Origin: Crossaster papposus
Taxonomy: Eukaryota > Echinodermata > Asteroidea > Velatida > Solasteridae
Length of the DNA stretch: 64,000 bases
Direction of reading: 5' to 3'
Assembly (NCBI GenBank): GCA_037893245.1
Contig: JBAIAA010000101.1
Location: 868,001 to 932,000 of the forward strand
Shown here: one piece after another, positions 52,818-64,000 of the stretch
Numbering within the stretch: position 1 is the first letter of the stretch
Layout of the letters: each line of letters starts with the position of its first letter
Translations under genes and position numbers: made by a program
The notes under the pieces: model-generated
What the model was told of the DNA's origin: nothing
Databases searched by the model: none
What the model saw: only the letters and a program-made list of their open reading frames with translations

Positions 52818-53803
52818 TTATTATAGTAGTCAGAATTGAAGCGATAATGTCTTTTTACATGACCTTTCTGTGCTAAATATTAGCACAAATAGCAGCAGTA
52901 GGTCAGTTTGGCATGTCACCGAGGCTCGTTTTCAACACGACAGTCACTCACATCATATTTATGATGACATGTGACTTTAACATAACACGTGATTATGCTC
53001 CAGTTCGGCAAAGTTTCGGCCACAGCATAATACTAGTCAGGTTCATAATGTACATATTGAAAGTTTCGTTCATTTTGTTGGTAGATTTGCTAAACTATAC
53101 ATTTTTGGAAACGTTAGGATACACTCAACATGAAAATCAATGTTTACATTTGTTCTTAGGTTCTTTTGATTTTTTTTAATGTGACGTGACACATGAAAAG
53201 TGTTACCACACGTTGCATTCCAAACGCTTACTCACAAGACGCACGCGCACAGTCGAGTTAGTCGTGCGGTACAAAGGACATTCTTTATCGCGCAATAACT
53301 CGTACGTTTATGAAGTCGTAAACATGGAGACAAAAATTCCACCTCGAGTTCAACACTGGTGAACACGAGTTACCAGACGATTAGAACGCCATCATTCGAC
53401 TCGTGAACTCGTGAACACGATAAACACGACGCGATTGGAACGCAGCATAGGAGTACGAGTATGCAACGCACATGTGCGCGGAAACGGCAGGGCGTTCTTT
53501 ATGTTTGGCGCGCGGTTTTTTTGTGTTTTTTTTTTTTTTGGGGGGGGGGGGGGGGGGTTTCAAAACCTTTGCTTCGTCCTCGGCTTTCACTGAGAAGCAA
53601 ATAGAAATCAAAGCAGACGAAAATATTCGAACTTTTGGGTTCATATCAACGAATTAAATGTTTCTAAAGCACAAACAGACACCGCAATGTGGCGGGAGTT
53701 CCTGAAGTTAGGAGCTTAAAATCACACTAAGCCAAAAACGAAGATGAAGCCAGGGATTCGAAAAGGCCCCCTTGTATCTTTTCTCCAGCACGTGGTGACA
53801 ATC
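52818..53803. other. Intergenic DNA between LTR element and foldback, no gene seen
   Basis: Contains the remaining target-site flank, a run of CGAGTT and GAACACG motifs (53300-53450) and the T/G run. No supported exon. Confidence 0.6.
53528..53562 (+). repeat. T-run followed by G-run
   Basis: About 14 T then about 20 G. No gene nearby. Confidence 0.9.
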
Positions 53804-53835
53804 CAGAATCAGTGTCAAAAAGATCGGACGTGTTT

Positions 53836-54195
53836 TTACAACTCGGATGCTTTCCTAATTCGGATGTATTCCTAATTCGGATGCTTTTTGCAAACTCGGA
53901 TGCTTTTTTAATTCGGATGAATTCGCAATTCGGATGAATTCGTAATTCGGATGCTTTTTGTAAATTCGGATGCTTTTTGTAAACTCGGATGCTTTTTTAA
54001 TTCGGATGTTTTTTTAATTCGGATGCTTTTCTAGTTCGGATGCTTTTTTAATTCGAATGCTTTTCTAGCTCGGATGCTTTTTATAAACTCGGATGCTTTT
54101 TTAATTCGGATGCTTTTCTAGTTTGAATGCTTTTTGTAAACTCGGATGCTTTTTGCAAACCGAACATATTCGCAAATCGGATGCTTTCCCAATCC
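53836..54195. repeat. Degenerate tandem repeats, left foldback arm
   Basis: About 18 units built on CGGATGCTTTT with spacers TAATT, GTAAACT or CTAGTT. The mirror set lies at about 56800-57195. Confidence 0.85.
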
Positions 54196-54589
54196 GGCAC
54201 TAGGGTGGCCCTGAAAGGACATCACACATCGCAGATTCTGCGATTTCGCGCATTCTGCGCGAATTTGAACGATGACAAACATGTTATCGTATACATCTAA
54301 GCATATATCTGAGATGTGGAAGATTTTATTGTAGATTTCTGCACAGATTTATGTGATAATGAATATTTTCTGGGCAGATTTTTGAAAAGTCGCATATTTT
54401 TATTTTAGATTTCAAGTTCTGCGCAGATTTCTTAGTACGCAAATTTGTGCGATGTCGCACGGATGGGCACTACATGTACATTTTCATTGCACATTTAATT
54501 ATGCGCAGCTATATATGTCGCACACTCACGTACAGCAGATTTATATGCAGATTTATGTGCACATTTCTGCCGCGATGTCAGCACATACG

Positions 54590-54686
54590 ACGTTTTGAAA
54601 GTTGAACCACGACGTTTTGAATGTTATGATGTTCTAAAACGGACAGGCAACGTCGTGGTTCAACTTTCAAAACGTCGTACTTCAAC
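54590..54686. repeat. Nested hairpin in foldback arm
   Basis: ACGACGTTTTGAAAGTTGAA and its complement flank a short loop containing GATGTTCTAAAACGGACAGG. The same hairpin recurs inverted at about 56320-56412. Confidence 0.85.
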
Positions 54687-56799
54687 TTCCAATTAACGTC
54701 CAACTTTCGCGCGCTTTTACCTACCAAGGTAGCCGCGTATTCGGCCGGTTCTCTCCGCGCGGATTCAGTCCTCATTCACCAAAAGGCGACAAATATTTAA
54801 TACATGCTGCAAAAGGTGATGCATTTTCTAAAAAGTTTTTTGTCAATTTATTTAAAGAATTTTTCGAAATAAACCGTAAATATAACAATACTTTTTCAAA
54901 CCCTTGTAGATCATACAGCATATTAGTCTTGTTTAACCTTTCCTGTAATTTTGATGAAAAATTACAGTTAAACTAGCTGCCTAATGAACTAAGTAATCCT
55001 ACTTCGAGTTATTTTTATAGATTTGGAAATGAGAATGAAACATTTAAAACAAAATATACCTCACATGTTATCAAAAACTCATACTTTTATTTCATAATCT
55101 ACAAGATAATGTTACTGGGCATGTGGGTATAGGCTTCAGCCGAACACTAATTAGTGCCTAATTAGCCCGTTTAATAAATCCCCTTTTCAATGCAGCATTG
55201 TAATGCGTTTTTCGGCTGCGAGTATATCTGCCTCTTTAAAACAAAGTGTACATCACATGTTATTCAAACCTCATATTTGTATTTCATGATCTACGAGATC
55301 ATGTTTCTGGGCACACTTAATTTTGGTATAGGCTTCAGCCGAACAGTAATTAGTGCACTCGCACTCGGGCTTATTTGCAATGTTCTCGGTGAATCAGTTT
55401 CGTCAATCAACAATTTCAACAATTAATTTCACCACGCCAGATTTTATGAGAATGATAACTGTTACTTTATTTAATAACACAACAGCCCTTCAACTATAAA
55501 GTTCTGCATCATTAGATGGATCCTAGTAGTTTGTCAGCTTAGAACGTTAGGTAAAATACGGTTTCAGACCGTGTCCATAATTTCTTTTTTATTTCCACCT
55601 AATATCGCCCCATAATTCTTTGCGATATATAGCACACTTGGGTCAAATGTAAGTTTCTAAGGTCGAGTGCAAATAAGCAGATATTATCAAAACTACATAA
55701 AATGTAAACAAAGAACAACGGTTATATGTCAAAATTAGCATATAAAAGAATCTTGGAAACTCCATACTGCCACTCGTGCTTGAAAGAACACTTGCCAGAT
55801 AGAAAGAGTGGGGCACGGAAAGATAGTCCTTGCAGGTGTGCTTTACAGAAATGTACAATTGCAATTCATGTGGCAAAAGAAAAAAAGTACAGCAATGATA
55901 AAAGCAGGTCTTGAATTTGTAAAACCACACTGTTGCCGTATTGTTTGAAATTTCTATAAAAGGTTTGACAAATAACTCGAAGTAGAATTACTTCCATTAA
56001 GCAGCTAATTTAACTGTAATTTTTCATCAAAATTACAGGAAAGGTTTTACAATTACAGGAACAAGTGTGGCTAATATGCTGTATGATCTACAAGGGTTTG
56101 AAAAAGTATTGTTATATTTACGGTTTATTTCGAAAAATTCTTTAAATAAATTGACAAAAAACTTTTTAGAAAATGCATCACCTTTTGCAGCATGTATTAA
56201 ATATTTGTCGCCTTTTGGTGAATGCGGACTGAATCCGCGCGGAGAGAACCGGCCGAATACGCGGCTACCTTGGTAGGTAAAAGCGCGCGAAAGTTGGACG
56301 TTAATTGGAAGTTGAAGTACGACGTTTTGAAAGTTGAACCACGACGTTGCCTGTCCGTTTTAGAACATCATAACATTCAAAACGTCGTGGTTCAACTTTC
56401 AAAACGTCGTATGTGCTGACATCGCGGCAGAAATGTGCACATAAATCTGCATATAAATCTGCTGTACGTGAGTGCGACATATATAGCTGCGCATAATTAA
56501 ATGTGCAATGAAAATGTACATGTAGTGCCCATCCGTGCGACATCGCACAAATTTGCGTACTAAGAAATCTGCGCAGAACTTGAAATCTAAAATAAAAATA
56601 TGCGACTTTTCAAAAATCTGCCCAGAAAATATTCATTATCACATAAATCTGTGCAGAAATCTACAATAAAATCTTCCACATCTCAGATATATGCTTAGAT
56701 ATATACGATAACATGTTTGTCATCGTTCAAATTCGCGCAGAATGCGCGAAATCGCAGAATCTGCGATGTGTGATGTCCTTTCAGGGCCACCCTAGTGCC

Positions 56800-57195
56800 G
56801 GATTGGGAAAGCATCCGATTTGCGAATATGTTCGGTTTGCAAAAAGCATCCGAGTTTACAAAAAGCATTCAAACTAGAAAAGCATCCGAATTAAAAAAGC
56901 ATCCGAGTTTATAAAAAGCATCCGAGCTAGAAAAGCATTCGAATTAAAAAAGCATCCGAACTAGAAAAGCATCCGAATTAAAAAAACATCCGAATTAAAA
57001 AAGCATCCGAGTTTACAAAAAGCATCCGAATTACGAATTCATCCGAATTGCGAATTCATCCGAATTAAAAAAGCATCCGAGTTTACAAAAAGCATCCGAA
57101 TTACGAATTCATCCGAATTAAAAAAGCATCCGAGTTTGCAAAAAGCATCCGAATTAGGAATACATCCGAATTAGGAAAGCATCCGAGTTGTAAAA
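56800..57195. repeat. Degenerate tandem repeats, right foldback arm
   Basis: Inverted counterpart of the left-arm array (AAAAGCATCCGAATT type units). Confidence 0.85.
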
Positions 57196-57242
57196 ACACG
57201 TCCGATCTTTTTGACACTGATTCTGCTCCATACGGGGCCGGG

Positions 57243-57684
57243 ATGCGTTCCACTTACGCGAACTGTTTGCGCGAACGTTCGCCTACGTTTTCAGTTGGCG
57301 CCAGTCGAAAGATATTTAAAAAACTACGTTTTCAAAATGGCGGCGCCCAGTGACAGTGACACCGTTTGGAATTGGGTTCTTTTGTCCAACTCATTGTTTT
57401 TCTTAAAAAAATCCCTGTGACTGCTCAAAACGACCAACCGTTTATAACGAGAAGTATTAAACGTAAATCAAAACCGTGAAAAGAAAACTGTCGCCTGCTA
57501 ACCTCTCCGCCATATTTAAAATACGTCACTGGCCAACAGCGAACAGCTCGAAATGTCGTTCACCGTTTTCGCTAACGTTTGCCAACATAATTGGCGCACA
57601 TTGCGCGCGTTCCACTCACGCGAACAACCGTGCGCTAACCGCGTTGGCCAACGTTGGCAACGTTCGCTTGAGTGGAACGCACTA
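57243..57684. mobile_element. Palindromic MITE, ATGCGTTCCACT family
   Basis: ATGCGTTCCACTTACGCGAA and CGCTTGAGTGGAACGCA ends, 17 bp from the foldback element. Confidence 0.75.
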
Positions 57685-58040
57685 TACATGTGTTGAATTA
57701 TAGAGTCGACTTCCTTTGTACAAAGGAAAATACGAACATTATTCTCCAACTGAATATGACCTGTCATCTTTAACATGATTAGTTATTTAAAACATAAATA
57801 CAAATTGATTGGAAGGTAAGTATCATTTGTAAGTGCACGTGGCTTTCAAAACTTAATTTGCTCTGCTGCATCATGCGCACATGTCATTTGGTCAGGGGCA
57901 CCCAACCCATGGCCCCTGGGCACCCTGAACCAAAGTTACGCCACTGCCTGTGCCTGCATGTTTTGTCTGGTTAGGGTCAAGAGGGTATCTGGGAATTGAT
58001 GCTCTTTTTAGCTTGTGCAGACCACGTTGGTGTTCAGTTC

Positions 58041-58298
58041 TTAACCAATTCGCGCCGGAATTATTTTGACATTGACCGGACTCACAGGATTGTTCTTTTA
58101 TTAACCATTAACCATTTTATTAAACCATTTATTACTTATTAAGAAGGGTTCAGGCCGACATCTGTGGGTAGCACACCCTATAATTTCCGCCCTTGCTTAT
58201 CACTGCGAGCTAGTTGCTTATGACATGTCGTTTCGAATTCTGGGGGAAAAAACATTTTGTATACATTTGTATACATGGCATCGACGCAAACTGGTTAA
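58041..58298 (-). mobile_element. TTAA-flanked MITE, family A (copy 11, diverged)
   Basis: TTAACCAATTCGCGCCGG start and GACGCAAACTGGTTAA end; the interior is diverged with a TTATTAACCATT insertion. Confidence 0.85.
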
Positions 58299-59632
58299 CA
58301 GACACCATTGAGATGCCTGTAAATAATACAATCACAATTATTTTAGTGTCTAAAGATATCCTATACACATTAAATATTAAATTGGATGCTCCCACAAAAT
58401 ATATTGTGGTATAGAGGTACTGATTGTGTGAGTTTTGCTCATATCAAGTCCAAAGATGACTGTTTGTATAAGTGGACTGTACCAGAGGTTATCTTTAAGT
58501 TTGGTTGACAACCTGAAAGAAGTTGAGGAACCAGACTGCCTTTTCTTGGTTTTTCCAGCTTATAATACCACAACAAATTAAAACCGGTATATTTACTATA
58601 AAATATAAAGCCCCTAACCCATTCGTTTCCAATGATTACAGCAAAAGCAAATGGTGTGCCTTTAACAGCAGCGGTGTTCAGTACGAAATGGTATCAAAAA
58701 CAGTCAAGTATCATATCGTTTTATGGGATTAGTATGTGGTACCAAAAAAGACAATTGCTTCAATAGTTATTTTTTTCACGTGACTTTATTTCCATAAGTG
58801 CATTATGATCAAATTTAAAATGAATACTGCGCCAATATAACATTGCCTTATTGAATGATACAATTGCCTTTCTACGTTTTTAGAAGATTTAGAGTTTTTC
58901 CCATCTTGTTCTCCCCTCCCACATACCCTTATACACCGCCCCTTCCCTACAAACAATGGAATGTATAGGGACAATTTTTCAAATAGTTTTTATTTCTTCA
59001 AATGTTAATAACCATCAAATTTTCCTAAAATGATGCTATACAATGTATAGTACGATGCCCCCGTAGTAATGACACTGTAACGACACATTCCGTTTTCTAT
59101 TTTAAAATTATTGTTGGAAATATAATTGCCTCAAAATTACATAAAATGCCTAAAACAACGGTATTTAACGGCCTAGCCTACACCTCTGCAAACTTTTCAA
59201 ATTTGTATCGACGCAGCCAGTGTCGAGTGCATGCAATGTTTACATTTACGCTAGTATGTCTATCACTTATCAGTATCATAAACTTGTATATTCCGCCATG
59301 ATACAATCAAACTGTGCTAACACAATCATGTTCTAATGGCTTCCGATCCCACACATTTGCGACAATGCAATGCAATGCAATATACCTGCATGTACTCAAA
59401 ACTGAAATAATTATATATATATATATATATGTGTGTGCAATAGGCCTATCTAATGATTTGATCATCGTAGAATATAGTGTGCCTACCTATAGCCGATCAC
59501 TATCATCATGCATGCAGCAGATGCGAGTAAACTACCTATAGGCCTACATTGTGTATGTACACCAAACTATTAGAACGGCGACGACAACTATAAATATCTA
59601 CGTGTAACATGTATACAACAGCAGAAATCTAT
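58299..59632. other. AT-rich intergenic DNA, no gene seen
   Basis: Holds a short (AT)n tract at about 59411-59431 and nothing else that I can support. Confidence 0.6.
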
Positions 59633-60755
59633 GCCGGTGTGAAAGGTAATTCTGCCCCCCCCCCCCCCCCACCCCTCACCCGGACAAACTTTTCAGGTCG
59701 TGACCCAGTACCATTTACCTAGGTATTTATGTCCCCCTTCAGCTAATTCTGTCCCCCTGCCCAACGTTAAACGTGTCCCCCTGGTAAATTTGTGCCGTAC
59801 AACGTCACAAGTCTAGCACCCACTATACGCAACAACCAGCCGTCCACTGTAGTACAGGTTCCCCCTTCCAAACTGAATGACTTGGCTTTTCTCTTCAGAG
59901 CCCTTTTTGGTTTTTATCCAGGCCTGGAGGGTGTTGTCTTGAAGACAAGAACTCTAGAAGTCGCTGCACCTCCTCCACAAAGCCGGCCAAGACGACAATA
60001 TGCGCTATGCGTACCCGTACGTACGTATACGTGCACCTGGTTGAGAATATAATTTGTACGCGTGCAAGAAGTCTGAAAATACTGATTACTGCCATTTTTC
60101 CTTTCTCGCAAAAACGTTGATCGGTTGATTTAATTAATAAAGTTATTTTTATTTTGATAAATCGATGAAGGGAAGAGAAGTCCAAATAATAAATACCCTG
60201 TGGGCTTAATTCGGGCGATTCACAATGCAGTGCGCCACCAAGCGTTTGACTCAAAAGAGCCACTTTTAAACTTTACGGTCGACTTCTTCCGTATATCATA
60301 CTGTTGTGAAATATATATTCTTCATTGTTCACGCGAGTTACAACACAAACATCAATGTATCCGGAAGCGTCGTTGATTAAAACATTGTTATTTGCAGAAA
60401 CAAATTAGAACTTTAATCGTGCGCGTCAAAAAAGACGTAAAAACTGATGAGTTCATGCAAAATGAATACCGTTTTTCAAACCGATGTCGACATTTCCCCA
60501 TGATGCACTGCGGGTATAGCAGGATTTGCGCCTCCAACGGCAGCTTTTAGGTATTGTGAATCGCTCGAATTCATTGAAATAACATCAAAATAAATACTTA
60601 TGTGTGGAACAATTGGGGGGCAAAAATACCTAGAGAGGGGACAGAATAAAATGGAGGGCGACAGAATTAACGGCTCCAGGGGAACACTTTTACCTAGGTA
60701 ATTCTGTCCCCCCGGACAACTTTACAGGGGGACAGAATTACCGTCCACACCGGCA
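59633..60755. mobile_element. MITE, GCCGGTGTGAAAGGTAATTC ends, with nested palindrome
   Basis: GCCGGTGTGAAAGGTAATTC start and GAATTACCGTCCACACCGGC end, with CCCCC/GGGGG just inside. The interior repeats TTCTGTCCCCC and ACCTAGGTA motifs. Confidence 0.82.
60209..60572. mobile_element. Nested palindromic MITE, TTCGGGCGATTCACAAT ends
   Basis: ATTCGGGCGATTCACAATG and ATTGTGAATCGCTCGAAT ends within the 59633-60755 element. Confidence 0.75.
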
Positions 60756-62845
60756 CTCAGTTGGCTGTTGAATGAACATTGACAATACCCTGTGTACAAT
60801 AACAGATTACAGCTACCAGTTTCTACCATACATAATTGACAAATATTGATGAGATAATAAATGGTCTCTTTATTCCGCTATTGATCGCGGGTTTAGCGGA
60901 TTCGCCACGTGATATCATCCAGCCCAACCCATTGTGTGTTTTGCACTTGAAACTAGTTATATTGACTGGCAGTATTATCTTCCGTGCACGTCCAAAGTGT
61001 GCTAGTGCGCAATAATATCGCTGGTAATTGCTGTGAAATATAAAACCAATTTATGACCAGAGTAATTCAATCAAGTTTATAGAGCTGTAAGGCACTGTTA
61101 ACAACAACATTTTGTTGAGCTTTTCAAACACAAGTTAGCCATAATGCGGTGGATTTATGCAGATTAAAGGGAGACTAATTTTGAGGCGCTAGTATGGTGA
61201 TAAGTCATATAGTCATTTTGTTTATAGTTATTACGTCATTTTGAGCATGCGCACATTAGCTTTATCCCGACGTAAATAATATCTTGTCTATGGCTATTGT
61301 CTAGGTGTTCATCCATTACAACTACGCGTGACATAGACGTAGCTGTAGCCCTAGCCGCCCGCTGTGGGCACGTCAGTGAAGAGGACCGGTACGTGTGTTT
61401 GCTACACCACCAAGCACCTCAAAAGACTCATTTAAATTACAATTAATCGCCAGGCCAAATTACCATACGGCGTGTAGCCAATTGTGTAATTTTCAGCTGT
61501 TTACCGTCACTCTACCCCCACCCCCTCCCCCCCCCAAAAAAAAAAAACCTACGTTTTTCTCTTTCGCTTTCATGGCTAATTCGCCGAGCGCCCTCTATAT
61601 ATCGCTGCGACATGTCATCAGGACATGGTTATCTACCAAACACGCGAAGGAAACAAATACACGAAGCAAGAAAAGAAACGTTTATATGGTGGCTCTGAAG
61701 GAACATCGCGAATCGTGAATATCATTGACGTCAATATTAACAATTTGCGATTTCCCTTCAGAACAACCATAATCACCTTTACATTTAAAGAGTTTAAATA
61801 CATTTAAATATTAGTTTATAAGAATAAATTAAATCTCAATAAAGAAAACCAATTACACTCACTTGACTTTCTGTCAATTAAAATATAATAATAATTAGTT
61901 ATGCAAAACATTTTGAAAGTGTTGCTAGGAAAACTATATTCAATAATTGTGCTAATTAGAGTAAAACGTGTAATAATGTATTGTTGTGATATCACACTTT
62001 TTTCACGCATGTCGGAGTAGACGAACCAGAATGTGTGGTTCCTATGGTTGAACTGTATGGTGTTCTAAAACGGAACTACGACGCTTGCCTGTCCGTTGTA
62101 GAACACCATAGGTTTGGCGCCACTAAAAAGGTTCCCTGCTGTAGCTGGTGTGCTGTTGTATAGGAACGTGTTATGGGTACCAGTCTCATGGAGCCCTCTT
62201 TTCACTCCAGGATACGTGGATAGTCACGTAGTCAGCAATTCCAACACCTTCACCTAATGCATACATTAATTCAAAAAGGTACGTGGCAACATGGTAATTA
62301 CTCTGAAACTAACAAATGAGACAAACTTCGGGATGGTCAAAATTACCCTGCCAAATAATTCCGTCAGAAATAATTTTAATCGATAGAAAACAATTTAGAA
62401 GTTTAGACGCAAAAGCCGCTAACGCCAGCCCCCCAAAAAATAGATTTATCATAAACTTTTACTTGATATCGTAAAAATCATTATTTATGGAAGTGGCATT
62501 TGGCGGCTTTTCACTCCTCAATTATTTAGGTTGTTTACAATGTAAAGTATATCATTTGCAGCTTTCCAAAAAACAATGTTTCAAAGTTTACTAGTTATAA
62601 TGACACTAAACTCCATGTGAAATAAACTTTTCTGACTTGCTGTCATTTTGAAGAAAATAAAAAAGAAGGCCATTTTCAAAGATATGTCTCAGAGACGTTT
62701 TTCCCAATATGGTTTACAATCCGTGAATGATGCGCAAAAACGTTGACCCGACATACGTGCCTGTGTGGTGTCAATGTTTGTTGCTATTGTCGTTTACAAT
62801 CCAAAAGAAAGATGCAGGATAATCCTGATGTCTTTGCATCGTTAC
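60756..62845. other. Intergenic or intronic DNA left of the unidentified gene
   Basis: Includes C/A-rich run at 61515-61550 and the solo hairpin at 62040. The missing 3' exon of the right-edge gene should lie here or further left, but I could not find it. Confidence 0.5.
62040..62116. repeat. Solo hairpin related to the foldback hairpin
   Basis: TATGGTGTTCTAAAACGGA and TCCGTTGTAGAACACCATA form a stem. The stem and CCTGTCCGTT loop resemble the nested hairpin of the foldback element 7 kb away. Confidence 0.65.
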
Positions 62846-63138
62846 CTGGTGATGACATAGTGTGGCTCCATGTCGTGTCATATTTCTTGGTGCTATACAT
62901 AATGGCGAACGGTTTAACCCCGAGACAATATGGATCCGGCCCAGCAAAGAAAAGCCATCCCCAAGCGTTTGCACAGCTATATCCATATCCGTTGATGAGA
63001 AAGTGTCGCCCAGGCCTGTGAGAAACCATCGCAAATGCATTACATGTAGTTCAAAGCCTTAGTGCTGGTGCGTGTGTTTTGGGGGAGGGGGGGGGGGGGG
63101 GTGTTTGTTTGTTTGTTTGTTTGTTGGGGTGTTGGGGG

Positions 63139-63184
<46 letters not shown>

Positions 63185-64000
63185 GGGTTGGTTTTGTTGG
63201 GTTTTTTTTTTTGGGGGGGGGGTTGTTTGGGTGGGGGGGGGGGGGGGGGGGGGGCGCAGCAATGTTGATCACCAATACTAAACAATAAGTCTTCATTCGT
63301 ACCCACCACCCAAAGATGGCACTAGGAATGGCTAATTTCTTCATGTTGCATGACGTCATTTTTTTAGCCCCCATTCGACAGAATTGGTTTCAACAATAGT
63401 ATCCGTGTGGGCGTAACACGTGCGCGTTGAATGTACGTATATCGGTCAATTCGGGCAACAAGCTACCCACATGGGATCTTGTGTTTCCTTTGCATAATGT
63501 GGTAAAGCAGGCTAGCCAGTCCCAGCGCCCTACTTTGGGCGGTGAATACGAGACAAGTACGGAGCAAAGGCTGAGGATCAAGAGTCATTTACCAGGACTG
63601 GTGGCCTTCCATAGTGAAGACTGCAGCATGTTCAGCGTTCGACCAGGGAGACGCCATAAGACGGTCTTCACTGAACCAGTTCATGATTTTGGAATTCACA
63701 CCGTTGAAGATCAACTGAGCTGCGGGTTGTGCTTCATCAAAGTTGAACAATGAAAGCTTCACCTTATTGAGAAAAAAGAGAAGGTTATAGCCTATAGTTT
63801 CAGTCTCGGAGCTCTATGTATAAGAGCTCCGAAGACATCAAAGACGTAAATGATTACCAGTTTTAGCTGGCTGCTGTTGTTGTGCCAAGCATCGTAGATA
63901 GACTTGTCGCGGTAATGGCCTTCAAGGGTAGAGTCCCAGCGATTGTCGGTCCATATCTCATACAGGCTACGGTTAGACGTAGTCTGGCCTCCCAGCCCCT
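62846..64000 (-). CDS. Unidentified gene, three exons, 5' part beyond the right edge
   Basis: Exons 64000-63858 (open at the edge), 63762-63593 and 63015-62846 join in phases 0, 2 and 1. The conceptual product contains SLYEIWTDNRWDSTLEGHYR, then VKLSLFNFDEAQPAAQL and NWFSEDRLMASPW, then FLINGYGYSCANAWGWLFF and IMYSTKKYDTTWSHT. The spacing of aromatic residues, two Cys and alternating strands suggests a secreted beta-rich domain. I recall similar uncharacterised animal proteins but no domain name. The next exon (phase 1) to the left was not found, so the C-terminus is unknown. Exon B could instead read through to TAA at 63591-63589, giving a shorter form. Confidence 0.6.
63078..63255 (+). repeat. 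G-rich and (TGT)n low-complexity block
   Basis: Poly-G, (TTTG)n, about 15 TGT/GTT units, then two more G-runs. In an intron of the right-edge gene. Proline, asparagine and glutamine ORFs here are artefacts. Confidence 0.9.

Larger units (their letters stand above)
53804..57225. mobile_element. Large foldback (inverted-arm) element, 3.4 kb
   Basis: The left arm (53804 to about 55030) and right arm (about 55960-57225) are near-perfect inverted copies; outer ends read CAGAATCAGTGTCAAAAAGA and its complement. From outside inwards each arm has degenerate tandem repeats (unit like AATTCGGATGCTTTT), a GCAGATTT-rich block, a nested hairpin and a unique stretch. The loop (about 55035-55955) holds two diverged direct copies (55062-55155 and 55250-55345). 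No transposase is recognised and no clear target duplication is seen. Confidence 0.85.

Noticed and set aside
55190-55426. 78-codon ORF in the foldback loop
   Set aside because: No recognisable domain, overlaps diverged direct repeats, and has no counterpart with conserved frame in the other copy.
63040-63374. Pro/Asn/Gln-rich ORFs
   Set aside because: Translation of G-runs and (TGT)n low-complexity DNA.

Overview
This is a window of animal nuclear DNA. The genes are split by spliceosomal introns, exons are short (about 80-290 bp) with GT-AG borders, introns are AT-rich, and gene-sized gaps are packed with short palindromic transposons. The recognisable proteins (a Polycomb-type MBT protein with FCS finger and SAM domain, a WBP4 splicing factor, a lysosomal PRCP peptidase) point to a bilaterian. 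The gene content and repeat style would fit a marine deuterostome such as an echinoderm, but the species cannot be fixed from the sequence.

Layout. (1) 1-5674: noncoding DNA downstream of the first gene, with MITEs. (2) 5675-29013, minus strand: a 17-exon gene for a 1,875-residue Sfmbt/MBTD1-class protein (FCS zinc finger, four MBT repeats, a very long Ser/Pro/Lys-rich exon, C-terminal SAM). All exon phases join without a break. (3) 29014-29645: short head-to-head intergenic region, probably a shared promoter. (4) 29646-35230, plus strand: WBP4, 8 exons, 395 residues, start codon apparently split by intron 1. (5) 38641-47733, minus strand: PRCP, 9 exons, 504 residues, complete Ser-Asp-His triad, one GC-AG intron. 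(6) 47810-52817, plus strand: an LTR retroelement of Ty3/gypsy type with LTRs that look identical, inserted 76 bp from the PRCP start codon. It keeps gag, protease and an unusual C2H2 zinc-finger tail but has lost reverse transcriptase, RNase H and most of integrase. (7) 53804-57225: a 3.4-kb foldback element with arms of about 1.2 kb. (8) 57240-62840: MITEs and AT-rich DNA. (9) 62846-64000, minus strand: three exons of an unidentified gene that runs off the right edge.

The repeat landscape is the most unusual part. At least four MITE families are flanked by TTAA. Nine palindromic elements share only TGTGAC-type ends. One MITE family carries 12-bp minisatellites that expand inside its arms. 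Several elements are nested with clean target-site duplications, so empty and filled sites can be compared within the window itself.
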